Assembly (NCBI GenBank): GCA_002449585.1
Contig: DJXD01000059.1
Location: 1-21,910 of the forward strand
DNA from: Ruminococcus sp. UBA7013
GTDB taxonomy: Bacteria; Bacillota; Clostridia; Oscillospirales; Ruminococcaceae
Direction of reading: 5' to 3'
Length of the DNA: 21,910 bases
Shown here: one piece after another, positions 15,740 through 21,252 of the stretch
Position numbering within the stretch: the first letter of the stretch is position 1
How the letters are laid out: the number at the start of each line of letters is the position of its first letter
Made by a program: the position numbers and the translations under genes
The notes under the pieces: generated by a model
The model's database searches: none
The model's input: the letters and a program-made list of their open reading frames with translations, nothing else
What the model was told of the DNA's origin: nothing

Positions 15740-16757
15740 TTATCTTTTTAAGACAGTCCAGAAAATAAAGATTTTCCTCATGTGTCCGAACTGCGATCCT
15801 GTAATAACTGTGATCCAAACCCGGATAATTATCACATGACCGGATCAGAATCCCATCCCTGAGCAGTTCCCTGTCAAGTTCGGGATGATCGGGAATCTGA
15901 AAGAAAATATAATTAGCTGATGGCGGCCATATCTGGAAGGCCATTTTTTTCAGCTCCTGATACAGAAAATCTCGTTCTGATTTCAGAAATACATGAAATC
16001 TATTCTGGAATGAATCATCCGCAAGGGCGGCGCATCCTGCCGCAGATGCAAGCGTATTCACAGGCCATGGCTGGCCAATCTTTCTGATTTTCCTGATCCG
16101 ATCTGCATCAGAACAGATGCCATATCCCAGCCGAAGACCCGGCAAAGCATAGAATTTTGTCAGAGATTTCAAAATCAGCAGATTAGAAAATCTATCAATC
16201 TGAGAAAGCATAGAATCTAAATTTTCTGTCATATCATAGAAACATTCATCCAGCAGAACAAAAATTTGTCTTTGTTTTGCTGTCTCCAGAATTCTGATCA
16301 GCAGATCCGGAGAAATGCAGATTCCTGTTGGATTATTCGGACTGCATAATACTAAAAAATCATATCTGTTTTTTTCAAGTTCTGCAATCAGATCTTCTGT
16401 GATGCATAAATCCGGCATGATCCAGCGTGTTATGTGACAATGATTTTCTGTCAGAGATTTTTCATATTCTGAGAATGTCGGCACAGGAAGCAGCGCATGT
16501 TCCGGGCGGATCGCCTGAATTGTCCGGAAAAGAACATCTGCGCCGCCGTTTCCGCAGATAATCATATTTTCTGCGATCCGATGAAATGCCGCAATCGCCT
16601 TTGTCAGTTTTTTTTGCTCCGGATCAGGATAATGTACAATTTCCGGCAAAGCGTTTAAAATCGCCGTCCTGACAGATTCCGGCACTCCTAAAGGATTGAT
16701 ATTTGCTGAAAAATCAATTAATTTTTGATCTGTAAAATAAATATTTCCGCCATGCAT
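15732..16757 (-). CDS. cobD: L-threonine-O-3-phosphate decarboxylase
   Basis: A PLP enzyme of the class I/II aminotransferase fold that makes (R)-1-aminopropan-2-ol phosphate, the linker of the nucleotide loop. The N-terminal HGGN and DFSANINPLG are typical of CobD. The PLP lysine is Lys201 in SLTKFYALPGLRLGYG, and CSPNNPTG precedes it. The ATG at 16757 (341 residues) is chosen because GGAGG stands about 6-7 nt upstream and the protein then begins right at the conserved HGGN; an ATG six codons earlier (16775) overlaps the cbiB stop but has no Shine-Dalgarno. It is the last cobalamin gene before the three-gene insertion. Histidinol-phosphate aminotransferase is the main look-alike; context favours CobD. 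Confidence 0.92.
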   Translation of the reverse strand: MHGGNIYFTDQKLIDFSANINPLGVPESVRTAILNALPEIVHYPDPEQKKLTKAIAAFHRIAENMIICGNGGADVLFRTIQAIRPEHALLPVPTFSEYEKSLTENHCHITRWIMPDLCITEDLIAELEKNRYDFLVLCSPNNPTGICISPDLLIRILETAKQRQIFVLLDECFYDMTENLDSMLSQIDRFSNLLILKSLTKFYALPGLRLGYGICSDADRIRKIRKIGQPWPVNTLASAAGCAALADDSFQNRFHVFLKSERDFLYQELKKMAFQIWPPSANYIFFQIPDHPELDRELLRDGILIRSCDNYPGLDHSYYRIAVRTHEENLYFLDCLKKIIR

Positions 16758-16771
16758 AACAGCCCTCCGGA

Positions 16772-17728
16772 TCATAGTAAAAATAAGCGGCAGATACTGA
16801 ATAGAATCATAGATAAAAAAGCTGTCATCATCATCAGTTTATTTGTCCGGAGAATGTCTTCCGGTTCTGCCGGGCGTATCTTGTCGCCAATTGTCGGCTT
16901 TTCAATCACCTGTCCAAAATAGACATGTGCCCCGCCTAATTGAATGCCTAATATACCAGCTATAACGGCTTCTGTCTGACCTGAATTCGGTGACAGATGA
17001 TTTCCTCTGTCACGCTTGAAAATCCGCCATGCAGATTTGAAATTCATATGTAAAATAGCAGCTGATAGAATCATCAGCAATGCACAGATTCTAGAAGGAA
17101 TCAAATTAGCAAGATCATCCTGTTTGGCGGAAGATGTTCCAAAATACTGATATTTTTCATTTCGATAGCCAACCATGGAATCAAGTGTATTGACAGCTTT
17201 ATACCAGAAGCCCAGCGGAACACCTCCCAGCATTAAATAAAATAACGGAGCTGTCACACCGTCGGAAGTGTTCTCTGCTACAGTCTCAACACATGCCTTA
17301 ATAATTTCTTCCAGATTCAGATCTTTGGTTTCCCGGCCTACCAGCATAGCAATCTGATTTCTGGATTTTTGTAAATCTTTTGCAGATACAGCATGATACA
17401 CTTTTTGGCTTTCCTGTTCAAGGCATCTTGCGGCTAATATCTGATATGCCCAGAAGGTATGAAGAATCAACCATAACCAGAAATTGATCCGCCGGATGAA
17501 ATATAAAATACCTCCGGAAATGCACATGCTCAGCACTGGAATCAGTACAGCAAGTACAGCACCTGCAAAGCGTTCCCCCTGCGGATCGGAGGGAAACCAT
17601 TTCCGGAGCGATTTCTCAAGCCGGGAAATGCCTTTTCCGATCAGCACAACCGGATGCATCAGAAAAGGCGGATCTCCAAAACAGAGATCAAGCACAAAAC
17701 CCAGAATATTACTGATCAGAATCCACAT
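16772..17728 (-). CDS. cbiB: Adenosylcobinamide-phosphate synthase (membrane)
   Basis: An integral membrane amidase-like enzyme of 318 residues that joins aminopropanol phosphate to adenosylcobyric acid. It begins with a hydrophobic segment followed by the signature LDLCFGDPPFLMHPVVLIGK. The conserved core ETVAENTSDGVTAPLFY and NTLDSMVGYRNEKYQYFG is intact. Hydrophobic segments near residues 55-80, 80-100, 205-225 and at the C terminus fit a multi-pass protein. AGGAG lies 7 nt before the ATG. Its start overlaps the end of the short cobU-like gene by 20 bp. Confidence 0.94.
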   Translation of the reverse strand: MWILISNILGFVLDLCFGDPPFLMHPVVLIGKGISRLEKSLRKWFPSDPQGERFAGAVLAVLIPVLSMCISGGILYFIRRINFWLWLILHTFWAYQILAARCLEQESQKVYHAVSAKDLQKSRNQIAMLVGRETKDLNLEEIIKACVETVAENTSDGVTAPLFYLMLGGVPLGFWYKAVNTLDSMVGYRNEKYQYFGTSSAKQDDLANLIPSRICALLMILSAAILHMNFKSAWRIFKRDRGNHLSPNSGQTEAVIAGILGIQLGGAHVYFGQVIEKPTIGDKIRPAEPEDILRTNKLMMMTAFLSMILFSICRLFLL

Positions 17729-18086
17729 GTGAATGCTCCTGTTTCAGATACATGCTAAGACCGCAACAAATACGTTCTACAGATTCTGCATATGCGGCTA
17801 ATTGCTGATTCATCTGCCCGACTGCCTCACGCCAGTGACGTTCTTCGGGGGTGATTGGAATCAGACCGCTTCCGGTTTCTTGTGTGATGACAATACAATC
17901 TTTCCAAAGAGCTAGATATTTTTCCGCAATCCATGATAAAGCTAATGCTTCTGCATGATAAATAATTTTTTGTCCCTGATAGGGCTCTGTTCCTTCGGCA
18001 TTCCAGACATCTGATTCTTTCAGATGATATGTTCGAAATACATAGGCAAGTCTTCCTTGTGCATATCCGCCAATAATCAGCTTCAT
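17709..18086 (-). CDS. Short CobU-like protein lacking the P-loop
   Basis: A 125-residue relative of CobU (adenosylcobinamide kinase / guanylyltransferase). The start resembles the family (MKLIIGGYAQGRLAY), but the P-loop is degraded: no GxGK(S/T) remains. The middle region, including the His segment that carries GMP in CobU, is mostly missing; a His44 in IIYHAEAL is present. The C-terminal family block is well kept: ITQETGSGLIPITPEERHWREAVGQMNQ (68-95) and RICCGLSMYLK. This matches the VTNEVGxGIVP region of Salmonella CobU. I start it at 18086, where ATG overlaps the preceding cobU stop (ATGA); a longer open frame upstream lies inside cobU. It may be a subunit working with the neighbouring CobU. 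Short CobU-like proteins are familiar in Firmicutes, but the division of labour is my inference. Confidence 0.8.
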   Translation of the reverse strand: MKLIIGGYAQGRLAYVFRTYHLKESDVWNAEGTEPYQGQKIIYHAEALALSWIAEKYLALWKDCIVITQETGSGLIPITPEERHWREAVGQMNQQLAAYAESVERICCGLSMYLKQEHSHVDSDQ

Positions 18087-18607
18087 AATCGCTTTCCTTT
18101 CCAGATAACCGGAATCCCGGCATTGATTTCTATGACAAGATCTGATTTTTCTGCCAGAAAGCAATTTATTTTCCCAAGATTCTGTAAATAAGCTTGCATC
18201 TCTGGAGAATCAGGAATCCTGTCTGCAAAAATATCATTTGTAACAATGATCAAATGCTGCAAATGCTGACGAATCTGTAAAATTTCTTTTGTGATGAAAG
18301 TCACAGGATCTTGCTGATCAGAATCAAATTGAAGATTAGCCAGCAGATTGCTGACACATTCTAATAATGCTGTTCCGGAACTTTGCATCTGATGCAAATG
18401 ATCTGACAGACAGAACGGCGTTTCGATCGTGATAAAGCCTTTTCCTGCTCGCTGTTTCTGATGACGCAAAATTCTGTTTCTGCATTCATCATCATAAATC
18501 TGCATAGTTGCCAGATAATATAAATATTCTGTTCTGAATTGAACAGCCATTTGTTCCGCAAACAAAGATTTTCCGCTTCCTGATCCCCCTGTAATCAATG
18601 CCATCAT
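18083..18607 (-). CDS. cobU: Adenosylcobinamide kinase / guanylyltransferase-like protein
   Basis: A 174-residue CobU-family protein that should phosphorylate adenosylcobinamide and transfer GMP to it. The P-loop GGSGSGKS (7-14) is intact. The strand YLATMQIYDDE leads to RILRHQKQR with His49 at the place of the guanylylated His, and LLECVSNLLANL is also typical. The C-terminal block departs from the family: the EVGxGIVP motif after VTN is replaced by DIFADRIPDSPEMQAYLQNLG. That missing block is present in the short paralogue encoded immediately downstream. The ATG overlaps the cbiA stop (ATGA), and MM at the start leaves the exact first residue open. Confidence 0.85.
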   Translation of the reverse strand: MMALITGGSGSGKSLFAEQMAVQFRTEYLYYLATMQIYDDECRNRILRHQKQRAGKGFITIETPFCLSDHLHQMQSSGTALLECVSNLLANLQFDSDQQDPVTFITKEILQIRQHLQHLIIVTNDIFADRIPDSPEMQAYLQNLGKINCFLAEKSDLVIEINAGIPVIWKGKRL

Positions 18608-19968
18608 GTATGATCATTCCTTTCATTGTGAAATGCTTTACATTTCTGACAAAAATATTTTGCGGCTTCTGGAGCAGATAAAAAATACAAATGCGGAAAG
18701 CCTGCCGTGATATGATCTGTATTCTGAATAGCTAGCCATTTTTTCCCGGAAGGACGCTCTGCCAGAAATGCAGATCCATTTTCTGTGCTATCAGCATAAT
18801 GAAATTCATGTCCTCGAAGGCATGTTCCTGCTGTGCCTAATAATGTTCCTTCCTGTGCGGTCAATGTCATATAGCCGAAACGGCATAATCTTTTTCCCAT
18901 GGATGCATGTCCCGGAAGAAGCCCCGCCATCGGCCAAGCATGATGATCGGCATCATCCAGAAATTCCTGTAAATATAAAAATCCTCCGCATTCTGCAAAA
19001 ATCGGGATTTTTAAGGCAGAAACCTGTTTTAGATTTTTCAAAAATGTATCATTCTGACTTAATTCCGGAAGATACAGCTCCGGATATCCGCCGCCGAAAT
19101 ATAAACCATCCAGCCCATCTGGAAGACGGGCATCTGTCAGAGGAGAAAAATATATCAGCTCTGCGCCATATTGTTCAAGCAGATCTAGATTTTCTTGATA
19201 ATAAAAACAAAATGCCCGATCAAAAGCAATTCCAAGCCGAAATTGCGTTTCTGGTTTATGATGCATTTGGGGATATATGGGCAGAGATGGAACAGAAGCC
19301 GCAAGTTTCAGAATTCCATCAAGATCTAATGTTTTTTTAGCTGTTTCGGCCAGAACATCAAGTTTCTGATCAAGATCCGGTATTTCCTCCGCTGTCAGCA
19401 GTCCAAGATGTCTGCTTTCAAAATGTATTTCCGGCAGATCCGGCAAATAGCCATATACTTTTAGATCTGTTTCCTGCTCTATTATTTTTTTATAATAATC
19501 ATACATACCCGGCCTGATCTGATTTAACAGCACACCTTTGATCTGATTTGATTCTCGAAACTGCTGAAATCCTTTGCAGATAGCTCCGACAGAACAGCCC
19601 ATGCCCTGCGGTTTCAGGATGAATAATACTGGTGTATTCAGCCACATTGAAACTGTATAAGCACTCGCCTCTGATGTGCCAGCAATGCCATCATAATAGC
19701 CCATTGCCCCCTCTAGCACAGAAATATCCGCATCAGCAGAAACCTGGGAAACCAATTTTTGCATTTGAAATTGATTCAAAAAAAACGGATCTGCCTGATA
19801 AGCTTTTCTTCCTGTGATATATCTATGAAACATAGGATCAATATAATCACAGCCGCATTTGAAACACTGTACACGCTTTCCCATTTGGCACAGCACTCGC
19901 AACAATGCAGCTGTGATAGTAGTTTTTCCTGTGCCGCTTCCGGCAGCACTTAACATGATTCGGCTCAA
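18604..19968 (-). CDS. cbiA: Cobyrinic acid a,c-diamide synthase
   Basis: Amidates the a and c acetates of cobyrinate with ATP and glutamine. The synthetase domain has the P-loop AAGSGTGKT (8-16) and KCGCDYIDPMFH, with VLEGAMGYYDG after it. The glutaminase domain has the nucleophile Cys327 in AECGGFLYL and RGHEFHY near the C terminus. I place the start at TTG 19968 (454 residues): AGGAG lies 8 nt upstream and the protein then begins MSRIMLSAAGSGTGKT, the usual family N terminus. A GTG at 19977 overlaps that Shine-Dalgarno and is unlikely; an ATG at 19956 is possible. It is the first gene of the operon, about 14 nt after the predicted transcription start. Confidence 0.93.
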   Translation of the reverse strand: MSRIMLSAAGSGTGKTTITAALLRVLCQMGKRVQCFKCGCDYIDPMFHRYITGRKAYQADPFFLNQFQMQKLVSQVSADADISVLEGAMGYYDGIAGTSEASAYTVSMWLNTPVLFILKPQGMGCSVGAICKGFQQFRESNQIKGVLLNQIRPGMYDYYKKIIEQETDLKVYGYLPDLPEIHFESRHLGLLTAEEIPDLDQKLDVLAETAKKTLDLDGILKLAASVPSLPIYPQMHHKPETQFRLGIAFDRAFCFYYQENLDLLEQYGAELIYFSPLTDARLPDGLDGLYFGGGYPELYLPELSQNDTFLKNLKQVSALKIPIFAECGGFLYLQEFLDDADHHAWPMAGLLPGHASMGKRLCRFGYMTLTAQEGTLLGTAGTCLRGHEFHYADSTENGSAFLAERPSGKKWLAIQNTDHITAGFPHLYFLSAPEAAKYFCQKCKAFHNERNDHT

Positions 19969-19988
19969 AATGATCACTCCTGTGTTTT

Positions 19989-20017
19989 ATTATAGCATAC
20001 AGACAAAAAAATGTCAA
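19989..20017 (-). promoter_or_regulatory. Consensus promoter of the cobalamin operon
   Basis: On the minus strand, TTGACA (20017-20012), a 17-bp spacer and TATAAT (19994-19989), with an extended -10 TGC. Every hexamer base matches consensus. Transcription should start near 19982, only about 14 nt before the cbiA TTG, which leaves no room for a B12 riboswitch in the leader. Confidence 0.85.
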
Positions 20018-20174
20018 CTAAAAGCATGACAGGCTTTATATGAATAATATATGAATTAAATTTTAAAATTCCTGATTTTAAAGAAAATTCATATTTTTAG
20101 GCAGCAAAATCAAATTTTTCCGGCAAATTATCATTTTTAGGAGACAATAAGTCAGTTTTAAATACAAATGTATA
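20018..20174. other. A+T-rich intergenic spacer without recognised genes
   Basis: Between the cobalamin promoter and the candidate RNA promoter lies strongly A+T-rich DNA. I see no gene, no RNA gene and no B12-box. Two loosely similar segments begin TTTTTAGG near 20095 and 20134, and there is a small palindrome ATAC/GTAT at 20162-20173. I give no function to these. Confidence 0.6.
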
Positions 20175-20203
20175 TTGAAAACAGCTGGAAAATCAAGTAA
20201 AAT
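20175..20203 (+). promoter_or_regulatory. Putative promoter of the candidate structured RNA
   Basis: TTGAAA (20175-20180), a 17-bp spacer and TAAAAT (20198-20203). The expected transcription start near 20210 is one base before the first predicted helix of the RNA. No Shine-Dalgarno/ATG reading frame follows. Confidence 0.55.
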
Positions 20204-20209
20204 AATAAA

Positions 20210-20487
20210 AACAGCAAAGAACTGTGATTATCAGAAAACAAAGTTCTGAAGAATCCCCTCTCAAATTTTCAGGACTTCTGAATAGATTACATACTTGCTG
20301 TGGAAAAATTAAGTTTTTTAACAATTATAATTTCAGCGCAGTGGAGTCAAATTCCGGTTAAAAGACGTGATTTTTCCTTTGCAGCTTGCAGTGCAGAAGG
20401 ATGTCGCATCCTGATTTTTAAGCTGTAAATTACACATTTTACCTTCCTCTTTATGAAAGCGTCCGGCGGATTGGCCGGGCGTTTTTA
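20210..20487 (+). ncRNA. Candidate structured non-coding RNA, class not recognised
   Basis: About 278 nt from a putative start to a terminator, with no open frame. Hand folding gives three domains. Domain 1 is closed by 20211-20217 with 20295-20301 (7 bp) and 20223-20228 with 20286-20291, and holds hairpins 20231-20236/20244-20249 and 20268-20272/20278-20282. Domain 2 is a long helix, 20302-20322 with 20357-20377 (20 of 21 paired, two G-U, one A-G mismatch), with an inner hairpin 20342-20346/20352-20356. Domain 3 is 20378-20387 with 20420-20429 (10 bp, one G-U), enclosing the 6-bp hairpin 20398-20403/20407-20412. The domains abut exactly at 20301/20302 and 20377/20378. I see no marks of tmRNA, RNase P RNA, SRP RNA, T-box or B12 riboswitch. 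It could also be a long leader for the next gene, but that gene has its own promoter after the terminator. Confidence 0.6.
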
Positions 20488-20490
20488 TTT
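20457..20490 (+). terminator. Rho-independent terminator of the candidate RNA
   Basis: An 11-bp stem, 20457-20467 with 20474-20484 (two G-U pairs), a 6-nt loop GGATTG, and a T-rich tail from 20482. On the + strand the nearest upstream protein gene in that direction is far away, so this strong terminator needs a transcript of its own; the candidate RNA supplies it. Confidence 0.85.
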
Positions 20491-20523
20491 TTTTAAAATT
20501 TGAAAAATTTTTTCATAACCCCC

Positions 20524-20552
20524 TTGACAAATGATACAAATTGTGCTATACT
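20524..20552 (+). promoter_or_regulatory. Promoter of the RHH-clpB unit
   Basis: TTGACA (20524-20529), a 17-bp spacer and TATACT (20547-20552), preceded by TGC. The spacer contains the palindrome ACAA-A-TTGT (20536-20544). The predicted leader is about 60 nt and ends at a strong Shine-Dalgarno AAAGGAGG just before the ATG at 20621. Confidence 0.8.
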
Positions 20553-20605
20553 AATATCAATGAACGATTAATAAATCGATTCACGAGTTTTTAATCAGAT
20601 ATTAG
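20551..20605 (+). promoter_or_regulatory. Nested inverted repeats at the start of the RHH-clpB transcript
   Basis: An outer perfect inverted repeat CTAATATC (20551-20558) and GATATTAG (20598-20605) encloses an inner one, CGATT (20565-20569) and AATCG (20574-20578). The outer left arm overlaps the -10 box. These may be operators for the RHH protein encoded next, or a leader hairpin; which of the two is not decided by the sequence. Confidence 0.45.
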
Positions 20606-20620
20606 AAAGGAGGAAAAACA

Positions 20621-21235
20621 ATGAAGAGTATTTATAGTTTAGTTCTGTCTGATGAAGTGGTTGCTAAAATCGATCAAGAAGCTTATCGAATGCATACCAG
20701 CCGCTCAAATCTGATTAATCAAATTTTAGCAGAACATTTTTCCTGTGTTACCTCTGAAATGCGGATGCAGGCAGTTTTTTCAAGTATGGAGTCTCTCATC
20801 CATCAATTTCGAATTCTGGAGCAGACTTCCGCTAATATGCTAGCCCTGCAAAGTCAGCTGAATTATAAATATAAGCCGACTGTGCAATATATGGTTCAGC
20901 TATATAAAAATCCGGAAAAAAATTATGCTGGTGTTCTGCATATCCGCCTAAGGACACAGAATCCCCTGTTGCTGGCTTCTCTGGAACAATTTTTCCGGAT
21001 GTGGGCACATTGGGAAAAAGAATATCTGCCATCTGAAACAGAATATAGATTTTCGCCCGGCAGAATGGAACGGCTGATCCCTTATCTTGATGTGGATGAG
21101 GAAACTTTTGGCCAGCGGATCGGTAATTATGTCGGACAATTTGATAAATATCTGAAAGATTGGTTTTCGGATGTCTCCCCTGAGGAAATGGAAATGCATT
21201 TCCGTCAGGATGCAGCTGAAACGGATCTGATTTGA
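20621..21235 (+). CDS. Ribbon-helix-helix domain protein, putative regulator
   Basis: A 204-residue protein. Residues 1-42 look like a CopG/Arc-type ribbon-helix-helix: the strand YSLVLS, helix DEVVAKIDQEAYRM, a turn, and helix SRSNLINQILAEHF. The serine-rich turn before the second helix (TSRSNLI) is typical of this fold, which binds DNA as a dimer with the strand in the major groove. Residues about 45-204 match no family I know; they contain NYKYKPTVQYMVQLY and an aromatic-rich C-terminal half. A strong Shine-Dalgarno precedes the ATG. clpB follows 17 nt later, so the two are probably cotranscribed. Inverted repeats around the promoter suggest self-regulation and control of clpB. DNA binding is inferred from the fold; the target is not shown. 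Confidence 0.75.
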   Translation: MKSIYSLVLSDEVVAKIDQEAYRMHTSRSNLINQILAEHFSCVTSEMRMQAVFSSMESLIHQFRILEQTSANMLALQSQLNYKYKPTVQYMVQLYKNPEKNYAGVLHIRLRTQNPLLLASLEQFFRMWAHWEKEYLPSETEYRFSPGRMERLIPYLDVDEETFGQRIGNYVGQFDKYLKDWFSDVSPEEMEMHFRQDAAETDLI

Positions 21236-21252
21236 AAAGGAGTTGTTCTTTC

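Noticed and set aside
18768..19340. A 190-codon open frame on the + strand inside cbiA
   Set aside because: It is antisense to a well-supported gene, has no ribosome site or family likeness, and arises from the codon pattern of cbiA.
20326..20331. TATAAT in the intergenic region as a promoter -10 for a shorter RNA
   Set aside because: No -35-like hexamer stands 16-18 bp upstream, and the bases fall in the loop enclosed by the long helix of the candidate RNA.
20398..20419. Hairpin AGGATG/CATCCT followed by GATTTTT as a separate terminator
   Set aside because: The stem has only 6 bp and sits inside a larger 10-bp helix (20378-20387/20420-20429); the much stronger terminator at 20457 is the likelier end.
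20018..20523. A cobalamin riboswitch for the operon
   Set aside because: No B12-box or typical core was seen, and the whole stretch lies upstream of the operon promoter, so it would not be in the transcript.
20521..20620. CtsR box or CIRCE element before the RHH-clpB unit
   Set aside because: The tandem GTCAAA heptads of CtsR and the TTAGCACTC/GAGTGCTAA arms of CIRCE are not present.
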